From the NCBI RefSeq assembly GCF_002614725.1, contig NZ_MRZN01000022.1:1-38893 (forward strand): a stretch of 38,893 nt of DNA, given 5' to 3'. The notes beneath the pieces are model-generated. The model saw only the letters and a list, made by a program, of their open reading frames with translations, did not search any database and was not told the origin of the DNA. The stretch comes from Staphylococcus edaphicus (GTDB lineage: Bacteria > Bacillota > Bacilli > Staphylococcales > Staphylococcaceae). A program made the position numbers and the translations under genes. This document shows, piece after piece, positions 1 through 11,917 of this stretch (position 1 is its first letter; the number at the start of each line of letters is the position of its first letter).

Positions 1-89
<89 letters not shown>

Positions 90-239
90 TGAATTATGAT
101 GTTTGATTAGCTCATAAAATACTAATTTGTGTTATCTCTAACACTTGTTTTGAACCAACAATTTAATGTTGCGTTCGGAATTAACGTTGACATATTGCAA
201 TTCAGTTTTCAATGTTCATTTCTTCAATAATAATCAATA
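90..239 (-). other. 16S leader: boxA-like element and GAGA-loop hairpin
   Basis: This spacer between tRNA-Ala and 16S holds two signals on the minus strand. At 201-220 lies AATGAACATTGAAAACTGAA, which resembles the conserved CATTGAAAACTG motif of staphylococcal rRNA spacers and leaders (boxA-like antitermination region; inference). At 129-144 there is a perfect 6-bp hairpin, GTGTTA / TAACAC, closed by a GAGA tetraloop. I see no promoter here, so the 16S transcript probably comes through the tRNA genes. Confidence 0.4.
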
Positions 240-315
240 TGGTGGAGACTAGCGGGATCGAACCGCTGACCTCCTGCGTGCAAAGCAGGCGCTCTCCCAT
301 CTGAGCTAAGCCCCC
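240..315 (-). tRNA. tRNA-Ala (TGC)
   Basis: A 76-nt cloverleaf on the minus strand. The acceptor arm begins GGGGGCT, the anticodon loop sequence is CTTTGCACG with anticodon TGC, and the T-arm is GGTTCGATCC. CCA is encoded at 240-242. It is the last tRNA before the 16S gene. Confidence 0.97.
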
Positions 316-331
316 ATAAATTTCAAAAGAG

Positions 332-405
332 TCGGGAAGACAGGATTCGAACCTGCGACCCCTTGGTCCCAAACCAAGTGCTCTACCAAGCTGAGCTACT
401 TCCCG
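332..405 (-). tRNA. tRNA-Pro (TGG)
   Basis: A 74-nt tRNA with acceptor CGGGAAG pairing to CTTCCCG, anticodon loop CTTGGTTTGGGACCAAG with anticodon TGG, and T-arm GGTTCGAATCC. CCA is not encoded: the sequence after the discriminator A is CT, so CCA must be added after transcription. Confidence 0.96.
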
Positions 406-433
406 TAATATTAAATTAAATACATTTTAAAAA

Positions 434-510
434 TGGTGCGCCCGACAGGGGTCGAACCTGTAACCTCTTGATTCGTAGTCAAGTACTCTATCCAGTTGAG
501 CTACGGGCGC
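434..510 (-). tRNA. tRNA-Arg (ACG)
   Basis: A 77-nt tRNA with acceptor GCGCCCG / CGGGCGC, anticodon stem-loop CTTGACTACGAATCAAG with anticodon ACG (read as ICG after deamination), and T-arm GGTTCGACCC. CCA is encoded at 434-436. Confidence 0.97.
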
Positions 511-523
511 ATTATTAAAATGA

Positions 524-612
524 TGGTGCCGAGGACCGGAATCGAACCGGTACGATAATCACTTATCGCAGGATTTTAAGTCCTGTGCGTCTGCCAGTTC
601 CGCCACCCCGGC
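524..612 (-). tRNA. tRNA-Leu (TAA)
   Basis: An 89-nt class II tRNA with a long variable arm (CGATAAGTGATTATCG, self-complementary). The acceptor begins GCCGGGG, the anticodon stem-loop is CAGGACTTAAAATCCTG with anticodon TAA, and CCA is encoded at 524-526. Confidence 0.97.
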
Positions 613-619
613 AAAATAA

Positions 620-694
620 TGGAGCAGAAGACGGGATTCGAACCCGCGACCCCGACCTTGGCAAGGTCGTATTCTACCGCTGAACTACTTCTGC
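620..694 (-). tRNA. tRNA-Gly (GCC)
   Basis: A 75-nt tRNA with acceptor GCAGAAG / CTTCTGC, anticodon stem-loop CGACCTTGCCAAGGTCG with anticodon GCC, and T-arm GGGTTCGAATCCC. CCA is encoded at 620-622. It has the usual T-arm and D-arm and looks like a decoding tRNA rather than a cell-wall FemX-type glycine tRNA. Confidence 0.96.
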
Positions 695-708
695 AAAATG
701 AAACTGGA

Positions 709-781
709 TGAGCCATAGTGGGCTCGAACCACTGACCCTCTGATTAAAAGTCAGATGCTCTACCAACTGAGCTAATGGCTC
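709..781 (-). tRNA. tRNA-Lys (TTT)
   Basis: A 73-nt tRNA with acceptor GAGCCAT pairing to ATGGCTC, discriminator A, anticodon stem-loop CTGACTTTTAATCAG with anticodon TTT, and T-arm GTGGTTCGAGCCCAC. The three bases after the discriminator are TCC, with an A next. A CCA trinucleotide is therefore present but displaced by one inserted T. The mature end must be made by trimming and CCA addition. Confidence 0.96.
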
Positions 782-787
782 ATGAAA

Positions 788-863
<76 letters not shown>

Positions 864-876
864 TATTCATTTGAAA

Positions 877-952
877 TGGTGGAGGATGACGGGTTCGAAC
901 CGCCGACCCTCTGCTTGTAAGGCAGATGCTCTCCCAGCTGAGCTAATCCTCC
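877..952 (-). tRNA. tRNA-Val (TAC)
   Basis: A 76-nt tRNA with acceptor starting GGAGGAT, anticodon stem-loop CTGCCTTACAAGCAG with anticodon TAC, and T-arm GGTTCGAACC. CCA is encoded at 877-879. It is the first tRNA after the 5S gene. Confidence 0.97.
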
Positions 953-976
953 ACATGAAATCAATTCGATTACAAA

Positions 977-1091
977 GCCTGGCAACGTCCTACTCTTGCG
1001 GAACGTAAGTCCGACTACCATCGGCGCTAAAGAGCTTAACTTCTGTGTTCGGCATGGGAACAGGTGTGACCTCTTTGCTATTGCCACCAGA
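977..1091 (-). rRNA. rrf: 5S ribosomal RNA (diverged paralogue at the head of the tRNA cluster)
   Basis: A 115-nt complete 5S gene. It begins TCTGGTGGCAATAGC, has the conserved core CCCATGCCGAACACAGAAGT, and ends GTTGCCAGGC. Compared with the 5S at 38766-38880 it carries several changes near the 5' end and one helix-II pair change that keeps pairing (A-U here, G-C there: positions 1074 and 1031). Placing 5S before tRNAs and 16S, with tandem promoters directly upstream, matches the S. aureus layout next to lysS. Confidence 0.96.
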
Positions 1092-1111
1092 CAAAATAAC
1101 TTACTCAATTA

Positions 1112-1140
1112 ATGATACATTGTTTAATAATCATTTGCAA
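1112..1140 (-). promoter_or_regulatory. rrn promoter P2 (sigma-A type)
   Basis: On the minus strand: -35 TTGCAA (1135-1140), 17-nt spacer, -10 TATCAT (1112-1117). Predicted transcription start is near 1105, about 14 nt before the mature 5S end. Confidence 0.6.
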
Positions 1141-1229
1141 TAGTTAATTTTACACTATCTTCAAATTTTCTTTACAAGATCTTTACTCGAATATATGATA
1201 TGTAACAACTCGTTTTTGACGACTTTTAT

Positions 1230-1258
1230 ATATTACAACGTTTCACCATCTAAGTCAA
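1230..1258 (-). promoter_or_regulatory. rrn promoter P1 (sigma-A type)
   Basis: On the minus strand: -35 TTGACT (1253-1258), 17-nt spacer, -10 TAATAT (1230-1235). With the promoter at 1112-1140 it forms the tandem pair typical of rRNA operons, and would drive 5S, the tRNA cluster and 16S. Confidence 0.7.
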
Positions 1259-1504
1259 CAGTTTTAAAACATTTGCTAAAATTTTTTCGTTACATTAAGT
1301 TAGCTATATCTCGTTTTCTTAACTCGACTTGAATTATCTTACCACATAGAAACTATGTTTGCCATCCCTTTTTTAGTTTATTTTTATAATTTTATAGACG
1401 AATAATACATAAATGTTTCTTATTACTTATATGAATTGAATTCATGACTTAAATAGCTTATTCATTTTTATACACAGACAAGACTTAATCTCATAAATTG
1501 ATGT

Positions 1505-1554
1505 AAAAAAGGATCAACCTTATGCTTCAATATATGAAGTCATAAGATTAATCC
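1505..1554 (-). terminator. lysS intrinsic terminator
   Basis: A long hairpin on the minus strand. The arm GGATTAATCTTATG pairs with CATAAGGTTGATCC (G-U pairs allowed), with an inner CTTCA..TGAAG stem, followed at once by TTTTTT (1505-1510). It lies about 40 nt after the lysS stop. Confidence 0.85.
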
Positions 1555-1593
1555 GATTAAAATGAATTTTGTTTATTTACTTTAAAGTGTTTA

Positions 1594-3592
<1,999 letters not shown>

Positions 3593-4068
3593 TTAATCTT
3601 TATATTTCTTAACTGAGTCATCTGAAGTCACTAAACTTCCGATTTTTCTATTTAAATTTGGTTCAATCATATTCGCTGCTATGTCATTTAACGGTATAAG
3701 TACAAATGCACGTTCCTTCATACGAGGATGTGGCACAACTAAGTCTGTTTCATTAATCGTGTGCTCTCCATATAATAATATATCCACATCTATCGTTCTT
3801 GGTCCCCAACGTATGTCTCTGACTCGATGCAATTGTTGCTCAGTATCTAAGCACGCCTTCAATAACTCGTGTGGATTCAAACTCGTATGGACTTCGATAC
3901 ATTGATTCAAAAACCGTGGTTGGTCCAGATAACCAACTGGTTCAGTTTCATAAATCGGTGATGTCTGAGTGACTTCAATACCTGCTTTATGATTTAGAAT
4001 AGAGACCGCTTCTTCTAATTGGGTCATTCGCTCTCCAACATTACTTCCTAACCCCAAATATGCGTATA

Positions 4069-4072
<4 letters not shown>
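3593..4072 (-). CDS. folK: 2-amino-4-hydroxy-6-hydroxymethyldihydropteridine pyrophosphokinase (HPPK)
   Basis: Transfers pyrophosphate from ATP to 6-hydroxymethyl-7,8-dihydropterin, giving the substrate of FolP in folate synthesis. The 159-residue protein starts [20 protein letters not shown], the family N-terminus, and carries the conserved block [15 protein letters not shown] (about residues 87-101) followed by [13 protein letters not shown]. The two Asp of DVDILL are the Mg-binding residues known for the family. The start codon overlaps the folB stop in an ATGA, so translation is coupled. It is the last gene of folP-folB-folK. Confidence 0.97.
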
Positions 4073-5239
<1,167 letters not shown>

Positions 5240-5351
5240 TTATAAAATGATTTTTCTTTATGTTATTATCTTATTTCTATAATAACGTTAATTTTTGATT
5301 TTTTCAGTATCTCTTATTCCAATTGCTACCAATTGCGCTCTATACATTTTA

Positions 5352-5375
5352 ATTATACTGAACTACATAAAAGTT
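5352..5375 (-). promoter_or_regulatory. Possible folP promoter (perfect -10, weak -35)
   Basis: A consensus TATAAT lies at 5352-5357 on the minus strand, just past the cysK terminator. The -35 region is poor (TGTTAA, 16-nt spacing). A second option closer to the gene is CTGAAA, 17 nt, TATTAT. One of the two probably serves folP-folB-folK. Confidence 0.4.
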
Positions 5376-5383
5376 AACATAAA

Positions 5384-5416
5384 CAAAAAACCGGACACCC
5401 ATGTGTGTGTCCGGTT
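5384..5416 (-). terminator. cysK intrinsic terminator
   Basis: Minus-strand hairpin AACCGGACAC.. / ..GTGTCCGGTT followed by TTTTTT, about 20 nt past the cysK stop. Confidence 0.9.
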
Positions 5417-5435
5417 TATCTCATATCATCGTTGA

Positions 5436-6368
5436 CTAGTCATCAAAAGCGAATAAAGGAGTAGAAAGGTAACGTTCACCATTACTTGGCAATACTGTAA
5501 CAACTGTTTTACCTTTTCCTAATTGTTTTGCTTTTTCAATCGCAGCATAAATCGCAGCACCTGATGAAATACCACATAAGATTCCTTCATCTTTGGCAAC
5601 TTTACGTGCCATATCCATTGCAGTTTCATTTCCTACTTGAACAACTTCATCGTAGATATTTTCGTCTAAAGTGTCTGGAATAAATCCGGCACCTAAACCT
5701 TGTAATTTATGCGGACCTGGTTCGCCACCACTTAATACTGGTGAATCTTCTGGCTCAATCGCAACCAAATTAATATCTGGATATGTTTCTTTCAACACTT
5801 TACCAGCACCACTAAGTGTACCACCTGTGCCTACACCAGCTAAGAATGAATCAATTGTCTTACCTTCAAATTGTTTAACTAATTCAGGGCCTGTCGTTAA
5901 TTCATGAACACGAGGATTAGCCGGATTTTCAAATTGTTGCGGTTCATAGTAACCGTATTCTTCTTTTAACTCTTTTGCTTTTTTAATCGCGCCTTTCATA
6001 GCTTCAGAACCAGGTGTTAATACTAATTCTGCACCATAAGCTTTTAATAAATTACGACGCTCTTGGCTCATTGTTTCAGGCATAGTGAATACCGCTTTAT
6101 AACCTTTGGCAGCACAAACAAATGCTAGACCAATACCTGTATTACCACTTGTAGGTTCAACGATTGTATCTCCGGGTTTGATTTTACCTTCTTTTTCAGC
6201 TTCTTCAATCATTGCTAATGCAATACGGTCTTTTACAGAACCGCCTGGATTTTGATATTCAAGCTTAACGTACACATCGGCAATGTCTCCATCTACCACA
6301 TTATTTAATTTAACTACTGGTGTGTTACCAATCACTTCTACAATATTATCTACTGGTTTGTTTGTCAT
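5436..6368 (-). CDS. cysK: Cysteine synthase (O-acetylserine (thiol)-lyase)
   Basis: PLP enzyme that makes cysteine from O-acetylserine and sulfide. The 310-residue protein has the PLP lysine K46 in NPGGSVKDR, the substrate loop PTSGNTG (72-78) and the phosphate-binding loop GTGGTLSG (180-187). Length is normal for the CysK family. ATG is preceded by AAAGGAGC. It stands alone between hslO and a strong terminator, so it is monocistronic or reached by read-through from hslO. In staphylococci the cysteine regulator CymR controls sulfur genes; I cannot verify a CymR site here. Confidence 0.97.
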   Translation of the reverse strand: MTNKPVDNIVEVIGNTPVVKLNNVVDGDIADVYVKLEYQNPGGSVKDRIALAMIEEAEKEGKIKPGDTIVEPTSGNTGIGLAFVCAAKGYKAVFTMPETMSQERRNLLKAYGAELVLTPGSEAMKGAIKKAKELKEEYGYYEPQQFENPANPRVHELTTGPELVKQFEGKTIDSFLAGVGTGGTLSGAGKVLKETYPDINLVAIEPEDSPVLSGGEPGPHKLQGLGAGFIPDTLDENIYDEVVQVGNETAMDMARKVAKDEGILCGISSGAAIYAAIEKAKQLGKGKTVVTVLPSNGERYLSTPLFAFDD

Positions 6369-6429
6369 AAGTATTGCTCCTTTTCATTAAAAAGTTTAAA
6401 ACCTACTTTTCTAATCGGATATGCATTCT

Positions 6430-6457
6430 ATTTTATCAGATTTTTCTGTAAATACAA
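6430..6457 (-). promoter_or_regulatory. Probable cysK promoter
   Basis: On the minus strand: -35 TTGTAT (6452-6457), 16-nt spacer, -10 TAAAAT (6430-6435), preceded by GA. Distance to the cysK start is about 60 nt. Confidence 0.5.
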
Positions 6458-6513
6458 CTGTAAAAACTTATTACGAGAACTTTAACCAAACATAATGTGT
6501 TTCATCTTATATT

Positions 6514-7404
6514 CTAACTGTTTTGTTGCATATTTTCTAACAATCCTTGCAACTCTTGTTCAGAGAATTGGTACTTATTTCTACAGAAGTGACATTCAGC
6601 TTCTGCACCGTGATTTTCAGAAATCATACTCTGAATTTCAGCTTTTCCTAAGCCTTTAATCGCGTTTAAGAATTTATCATGTCCACAATTACATTCAAAC
6701 TGCGCAGGAAGAGTTTCTAAGATTTGTACATTTTCTTCTCCCAGTATCTCAAAGAGTAATGCTTCTGGTGATAAGCCTTGATCAATTAATTTAGAAACAG
6801 GAGTCATTTGTTTAATAGCATTTTCTAGTCGCGTAATCGTTTCATCATCCGCTCCTGGCATAACTTGAATTAAAAAACCTCCTGAAGCTTTAATTGAATT
6901 ATCCGGATTAACCAGTACGCCTAATCCCACTGAGGAAGGTACCTGTTCACTTTTAGCGAAATAGTACGTAAAATCGTCTCCTAGTTCGCCAGAAACAAGT
7001 GGGCTAGACCCAGAAAAATAATCTTTCAAACCAACATCTTTAACAACTGTTAACGAACCATTTGTGCCAACAGCACGACTAACGTCTAATTTCCCACTAT
7101 CATTTAAAGGAAAATGGGTTTGTGGATTTGTAACATAACCTCTTACATTACCTTTAGCGTCTGCGTCTGCAATAACTTTGCCAATAGGACCTTGACCATC
7201 TACTGTAACTGTCAATTTTTGATCACCTTTCAGCATTGCTCCCATCATTAGTGTTGCAGTCATCGTACGACCAAGTGCTGCAGATGCTGTCGGCCACGTA
7301 TAATGTCTTGTTTGTGCTTCTTGTACACTTTCTGTTGTTAAAGCGCTGTATGCACGGATTTGCCCTCCGAATGCTAAAGCTTTAACGATATAATCATTCG
7401 TCAT
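6514..7404 (-). CDS. hslO: Redox-regulated molecular chaperone Hsp33
   Basis: Holdase chaperone switched on by oxidative unfolding of its C-terminal zinc domain. The 296-residue protein starts [20 protein letters not shown]. All four zinc cysteines are present: C238 and C240 (CNC) and C271 and C274 (CHFC), so the redox switch is intact. ATG follows AAAGGAGA at about 10 nt. It has its own promoter with a perfect inverted repeat against the -35 box. In Bacillus coaX lies between ftsH and hslO; staphylococci use a different pantothenate kinase and coaX is absent here. Confidence 0.97.
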   Translation of the reverse strand: MTNDYIVKALAFGGQIRAYSALTTESVQEAQTRHYTWPTASAALGRTMTATLMMGAMLKGDQKLTVTVDGQGPIGKVIADADAKGNVRGYVTNPQTHFPLNDSGKLDVSRAVGTNGSLTVVKDVGLKDYFSGSSPLVSGELGDDFTYYFAKSEQVPSSVGLGVLVNPDNSIKASGGFLIQVMPGADDETITRLENAIKQMTPVSKLIDQGLSPEALLFEILGEENVQILETLPAQFECNCGHDKFLNAIKGLGKAEIQSMISENHGAEAECHFCRNKYQFSEQELQGLLENMQQNS

Positions 7405-7438
7405 TTTTTAAATTTCTCCTTTAGTATTAACTATTTTT

Positions 7439-7466
7439 ATTATAAATCATTTAATTTTGATGTCTA
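7439..7466 (-). promoter_or_regulatory. hslO promoter
   Basis: On the minus strand: -35 TAGACA (7461-7466), 16-nt spacer, perfect -10 TATAAT (7439-7444). Predicted start about 7432, roughly 28 nt before the ATG. Confidence 0.7.
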
Positions 7467-7491
7467 TTGCGTTACTTTATTTTAACGCAAT
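7466..7491. promoter_or_regulatory. Perfect 9-bp inverted repeat beside the hslO -35 box (candidate operator)
   Basis: ATTGCGTTA (7466-7474), 8-nt AT-rich spacer, TAACGCAAT (7483-7491). The two arms are exact reverse complements. The element touches the -35 hexamer of the hslO promoter and lies between it and the ftsH terminator. No T run suitable for a minus-strand terminator follows, so a protein-binding site is the simplest reading (inference). Confidence 0.5.
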
Positions 7492-7553
7492 TTATTTTAA
7501 GCCTTCTTAGCAAAAATTGCGAAATATCTGTTTGTAACCTAAACTGTTTAAAC

Positions 7554-7599
7554 AAAAAACTTCCTTCTACTAATTTGTCTGATAGTAGAAGGAAGTTTT
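7554..7599 (-). terminator. ftsH intrinsic terminator
   Basis: Minus-strand hairpin with arms AAAACTTCCTTCTACTA and TAGTAGAAGGAAGTTTTT, then TTG. It starts about 12 nt after the ftsH stop. Confidence 0.92.
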
Positions 7600-7610
7600 A
7601 AATTCAGTCT

Positions 7611-9701
7611 TTAATTTCGACGATTTGGATCATTAGGATTACCTGGTCTATCAATATCAGGTGCTTGTTCATGGCCAGTTGGCTCTGAATCATCACCATC
7701 TTGTTCATTGTCTGTAGATTCTCCATCTTTGTGATCTTCTTGTTGATCGTCATCGCTATTGTCTAATTGCTCTTTACGTACGTCTTCGTATGATTTACCG
7801 TATTTACCGTCTTCGAAGTCATTATTTTCCTCTTCTACAACTTTGGCACCGTCATAGTCAACTTCTGGTAATACGCCATCATGGAATAATGATTGTATTT
7901 GTTCAGCAACTAATGTTTCTTCAGTTAATAATGATTCAGCAATTAAAATTAATTGTGATTTGTGTTCTAGCAGGATGTCTTTACAACGCTCATATTGCTC
8001 TTTAATAATACGCTGTACTTCTTTGTCAATTTCATAAGCAATTTGTCCAGAATATTCTGGTTCTCCTTGCATATCTTTTCCTAAGAAGACTTGACCATTG
8101 CTACTGCTTGAGAATTGAATCGGTCCAAGTTTCTTACTCATACCGTATTCTGTAACCATTTGACGCGCAATTTGTGTTGCACGCTCAAAATCATTAGAAG
8201 CGCCTGTAGAGACTTCGTTAAAGTTAATATCTTCTGAAACTCGTCCGCCGAGCAGGCCACAAATTTTATCTAATAATTCTGGTTCAGTCATTAAGAAGCG
8301 ATCTTGTTTAGGTAACATCATTGCGTAACCGCCTGCTTGTCCACGCGGCACGATGGTTACTTTATGAACAACCTCTGCTTCATCAAGTACCATACCAATA
8401 ATAGTATGACCTGCTTCATGGTGAGCGACGATGTTACGCTCTTTCTCTGAAATGACACGAGATTTTTTAGCTGGACCCGCAATGACACGGTCAGTAGCTT
8501 CTTCTATATCACGCATATCAATTTTTTTCTTGCCTTCACGAACAGCAACTAATGATGCCTCGTTAAGTAAGTTCTCTAAATCCGCACCTGAGAAACCTGG
8601 TGTTCTTTGAGAAACTGCTTTTAAGTCAACGGTTTCATCCAGCGGTTTATTCTTAGCATGTACATGAAGAATTGCTTCACGTCCTCTAACGTCTGGACGA
8701 CCAACTTGAATTTGTCTATCGAAACGACCTGGACGTAGTAATGCTGGGTCTAAGATATCAGGACGGTTAGTCGCAGCAATCATGATGATACCTTCATTTT
8801 CACCAAAACCATCCATCTCAACTAATAATTGGTTTAGCGTTTGTTCACGTTCATCATGTCCGCCACCAACACCAGCACCACGTTGACGGCCAACTGCATC
8901 AATTTCATCTATGAAAATAATACATGGTGCATTTTTCTTAGCATTTTCAAACAAGTCACGTACACGACTTGCACCAACACCAACAAACATCTCAACAAAG
9001 TCAGAACCACTAATTGAGAAGAATGGTGTGCCTGCTTCACCGGCAACCGCACGTGCAAGTAACGTCTTACCAGTACCTGGAGGTCCTACTAATAGAACAC
9101 CTTTTGGAATTCTTGATCCCATTTGTTTAAATTGTTTGTTGTCTTTTAAGAAATCGACAATTTCAATTAATTCTTGTTTTTCTTCATCTGCACCAGCTAC
9201 ATCTGAGAAGCGTACGCGTTTTTTCTGGCTATCGTACATTTTAGCTTTAGATTTACCAAAGTTCATCATACGGCCGCCGCCACCGCCGCCACCTTGGGCT
9301 TGGCTTAGGAAGAAAATAAATAATAATGCAATAATTAATACTGGAATTAATGTTGTTAAAATACTTACAAATACGCTTTGTTTTTCTTCTTCTTTAACTG
9401 TAAATTTCAGACCATCTTGTTTTTGTGCTCTATCAGTTATTTTTTCTAATTCTTTATCGTTGTTATATAAAATTGTTGAAGAATATTCTTTGTCATCTTT
9501 TGTTTTACCACTTACCATATATACGTTTTGTTCAGGCTGTAATTCAAGTGATTTTAAATCACCTTTATCTAGCTGTTTCACAAATTGGTTATACGTAAGT
9601 TGTTTTGGCATATTACCATTTCCGTTTAAAAACGAAAACAAACCAAATATTATAACGCCAATAATTGCGATAACAAGCACATTACGAAAGGCTTTCTGCA
9701 T
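7611..9701 (-). CDS. ftsH: ATP-dependent membrane zinc metalloprotease FtsH
   Basis: Hexameric membrane AAA+ protease that degrades misfolded membrane and regulatory proteins. The 696-residue protein has an N-terminal membrane segment (about 7-25), an extracytoplasmic domain, a second membrane segment (about 110-133) followed by a poly-Gly linker, Walker A GPPGTGKT (206-213), Walker [10 protein letters not shown] (261-269), second region of homology [18 protein letters not shown] (312-329) and the zinc motif HEAGH (428-432). The last ~50 residues are a low-complexity acidic tail rich in Asp, Glu, Ser and Asn. ATG is preceded by AGGAGG at 8-9 nt. Upstream lies a 307-nt spacer, so the mRNA may carry a long leader. 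Confidence 0.98.
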   Translation of the reverse strand: MQKAFRNVLVIAIIGVIIFGLFSFLNGNGNMPKQLTYNQFVKQLDKGDLKSLELQPEQNVYMVSGKTKDDKEYSSTILYNNDKELEKITDRAQKQDGLKFTVKEEEKQSVFVSILTTLIPVLIIALLFIFFLSQAQGGGGGGGRMMNFGKSKAKMYDSQKKRVRFSDVAGADEEKQELIEIVDFLKDNKQFKQMGSRIPKGVLLVGPPGTGKTLLARAVAGEAGTPFFSISGSDFVEMFVGVGASRVRDLFENAKKNAPCIIFIDEIDAVGRQRGAGVGGGHDEREQTLNQLLVEMDGFGENEGIIMIAATNRPDILDPALLRPGRFDRQIQVGRPDVRGREAILHVHAKNKPLDETVDLKAVSQRTPGFSGADLENLLNEASLVAVREGKKKIDMRDIEEATDRVIAGPAKKSRVISEKERNIVAHHEAGHTIIGMVLDEAEVVHKVTIVPRGQAGGYAMMLPKQDRFLMTEPELLDKICGLLGGRVSEDINFNEVSTGASNDFERATQIARQMVTEYGMSKKLGPIQFSSSSNGQVFLGKDMQGEPEYSGQIAYEIDKEVQRIIKEQYERCKDILLEHKSQLILIAESLLTEETLVAEQIQSLFHDGVLPEVDYDGAKVVEEENNDFEDGKYGKSYEDVRKEQLDNSDDDQQEDHKDGESTDNEQDGDDSEPTGHEQAPDIDRPGNPNDPNRRN

Positions 9702-10008
9702 GCGTCGTTTCCTCCTACTTCAATAATAAAACTAACAAAAATTGTAACATAATCCGTTAGCTTACGGCTAGTATTTCAACTTTTATGCTATGTTTACAAT
9801 TTTCAATGCTCTATTTTAAATTTTTAATTGTCCCAAATGCTTAAAAGTTCCATATTAATTACATCACAATCCGATACAAGCCACCATAATTTTATGTATT
9901 TATTTACAATAACATTTATTGACATGAACTCATTTACTCATTGGATTAACATAATTACGCTTAGACTTACATTATATAATAATTTTTCATTTCACAAAAT
10001 TGAATTGC
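9702..10008. other. 307-nt spacer upstream of ftsH
   Basis: Contains the ftsH ribosome binding site and a possible promoter near the hpt end: minus-strand -10 TATAAT at 9971-9976 with TTGTGA at 9992-9997 (15-nt spacing, short). That would give a leader of roughly 265 nt. A closer possibility has TTGAAA near 9808 but no good -10. I see no supported gene and no strong terminator for hpt. Confidence 0.45.
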
Positions 10009-10548
10009 TTACTTTGAATAAATTTCTGGCTTAAGTGTTCCAATATACGGTAAGTTACGGTAATTTTCAGCGTAATCTAAACCATATCCAACAACGAATT
10101 CATCTGGAATCTTTTTCCCTACATATTTAGCCTCAATGTTTGCTTTACGGCGATTAGGTTTATCAAGTAAAGTTACAATTTCAAGTGAATTGACACGACG
10201 TGACTCCAATAATTCAGTGATAGATTTCAACGTTGTTCCAGTTTCTAAAATATCTTCTATAATTAGCACATCTTTATTTTCAATAGAAGCACTTAAATCT
10301 TTTAGAATTTGAACTTCCCCAGTTGATTCTGTGCCTCCGTGATAACTTGATACATCCATGAAATCGATAGCTAAATGTGTATCAATATATTTAATTAAAT
10401 CTGCCATAAACATGACCGAACCTTTTAATATGCCGATACACACAAGTGGTTTCCCTTTATAAGCTTGGGTGATTTCTTCACCTAAATCTTTACATATTTG
10501 ATGAATATCTTCCTCTGATAACAGTATTTCCTTTAAATCATCTCGCAT
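10009..10548 (-). CDS. hpt: Hypoxanthine(-guanine) phosphoribosyltransferase
   Basis: Purine salvage enzyme: hypoxanthine or guanine plus PRPP gives IMP or GMP. The 179-residue protein has the PRPP-binding signature LIIEDILETGTTL (95-107), the flexible-loop segment SSYHGGT (67-73) and the C-terminal DEFVVGYGLDYAENYRNLPY block. The ribosome binding site GGAGAGG lies in the last codons of tilS, and the gap to tilS is only 4 nt, so the two are co-transcribed. In related Firmicutes the tilS-hpt-ftsH order is conserved. Confidence 0.97.
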   Translation of the reverse strand: MRDDLKEILLSEEDIHQICKDLGEEITQAYKGKPLVCIGILKGSVMFMADLIKYIDTHLAIDFMDVSSYHGGTESTGEVQILKDLSASIENKDVLIIEDILETGTTLKSITELLESRRVNSLEIVTLLDKPNRRKANIEAKYVGKKIPDEFVVGYGLDYAENYRNLPYIGTLKPEIYSK

Positions 10549-10552
10549 TTTT

Positions 10553-11842
10553 TCATTCCTCTCCCATATCTCGTATAAAAATTAATTGATTGTATTTATT
10601 TTGTAAATATAATGTGCCAACAGCAATAATCTCATTTTTAACATTAACAATGACAGGTAACTGATCTCGCTCGGAGTGAACGATTTTATAATCAATAAGC
10701 AATCTACTTATCTTTTTGTGACCTTTCACACCATTCAACTTAAATTTGTCGCCATCTCTCCGTGTACGGATAACCAAAGGAAAGTCTTCTGTTGGAAAAT
10801 CATCTTTAATGTCAATATGATAATGACTATAGTTGTATGTACCAGGGTGAGTAATCTTAGTCGGAGAATATCTCACATCATAATTTGCCATTATTATAAA
10901 TTTATCATATGCGATATGAATAATCCATTTATCTGTTGTATATAATGTGCATTGGGTCAAATTTCCTTCAAGTTTTTGAAACCATTCATTATAAGTTTTT
11001 TCAGTTATAGGCCGTGTGATTTGAAGTTTTTCACATATTTTATCTAATACAGCCATTTTGACACTATACCTTAAATTTAAAAATTGTAATCTTGATATTT
11101 GATAGTGACATGTATCCGGATGTTTATCTATTGCATGGTTTATAAATTCTATCGCTTCTTTGTCTATTACTTCAAGTTGCTCATCATGCCAATCTTTTAA
11201 TTTAATTAATTGCGCTGTATCTAGATGTTTATTTTTATTTATTGAAGGCAAAATACGATTACGGATATCATTTCTCACGTAATGGTTTTGTGCATTTGTT
11301 TCATCTTCGTAATAAGGTACATCATGCGTGATTTGATATTCACGTATGTCAGATTTCGTTGTTGTTAACAATGGTTTACACACATGATATTGTTCTCGAG
11401 TCATTTGATATGACATTCCCAGACTACTTCTCGAAGAACGCCCAGTCATCAAACGATAAAAAATAGTTTCAATTTGATCATCTTGATGGTGCGCCGTCAA
11501 CAAAACATCTGCATTTAATTCTTCCATCATCAAGTCAAACCATTGATAACGTGCTATTCTTGCCTCATTTTCAATACTATTACCTTTTTCAATAACTGCT
11601 GATAAGTCTAAGTGTTTAACATAAAGTTCAATTTCATGTTCTTCACAGTATTGTTTAAGAAATGCTTCTTCTTGTTTAGCAATCGGGCGAATGTTGTGAT
11701 TTACGTGTAAGCAGGTCAATTTCGAGTATGAATGTTTCAAACTTGTGATTAACTCATGTAGTAATACCATGCTGTCTACACCTGTAGAAACCGCCAATAC
11801 AATGTGCTTGTCTTTCGTCCAACCCTTAGTATTAACATCCAA
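10553..11842 (-). CDS. tilS: tRNA(Ile)-lysidine synthetase, TTG start
   Basis: Attaches lysine to C34 of the CAU-anticodon tRNA-Ile, so that it reads AUA. The 429-residue product has the N-type ATP pyrophosphatase P-loop LAVSTGVDSMVLL (S19-S24), the family segment LLTAHHQDDQIETIFYRL, and the C-terminal TilS domain with RTRRDGDKFKLNGVKGHKKISRLLID. The first codon is TTG (11840-11842), 9 nt after GGGAGG; there is no ATG nearby in frame. It is the first gene after the yabR terminator and pairs with hpt. I could not identify a clear promoter in the ~75 nt between that terminator and the start. Confidence 0.95.
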   Translation of the reverse strand: MDVNTKGWTKDKHIVLAVSTGVDSMVLLHELITSLKHSYSKLTCLHVNHNIRPIAKQEEAFLKQYCEEHEIELYVKHLDLSAVIEKGNSIENEARIARYQWFDLMMEELNADVLLTAHHQDDQIETIFYRLMTGRSSRSSLGMSYQMTREQYHVCKPLLTTTKSDIREYQITHDVPYYEDETNAQNHYVRNDIRNRILPSINKNKHLDTAQLIKLKDWHDEQLEVIDKEAIEFINHAIDKHPDTCHYQISRLQFLNLRYSVKMAVLDKICEKLQITRPITEKTYNEWFQKLEGNLTQCTLYTTDKWIIHIAYDKFIIMANYDVRYSPTKITHPGTYNYSHYHIDIKDDFPTEDFPLVIRTRRDGDKFKLNGVKGHKKISRLLIDYKIVHSERDQLPVIVNVKNEIIAVGTLYLQNKYNQLIFIRDMGEE

Positions 11843-11917
11843 CTTTATTTACCTCCCACTTACTTTATATCTTTCAACAATTAACCTCACATCTATAAAA
11901 CAAGTCTATATTACAAC

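Larger units (their letters stand above)
1092..1504. other. Spacer between lysS terminator and 5S
   Basis: About 410 nt without a gene. It holds the two rrn promoters. The part between about 1260 and 1504 is very AT-rich; I see no open frame with a ribosome binding site and no further stable hairpin there. Confidence 0.6.

Noticed and set aside
8911..9726. 271-codon open frame on the plus strand across ftsH
   Set aside because: Antisense to the conserved AAA+ region of ftsH; no SD and no family features. The length follows from codon bias of the minus-strand gene.
9828..10034. 68-codon plus-strand frame in the ftsH-hpt spacer
   Set aside because: AT-rich, no SD, overlaps the hpt end, and composition typical of random frames.
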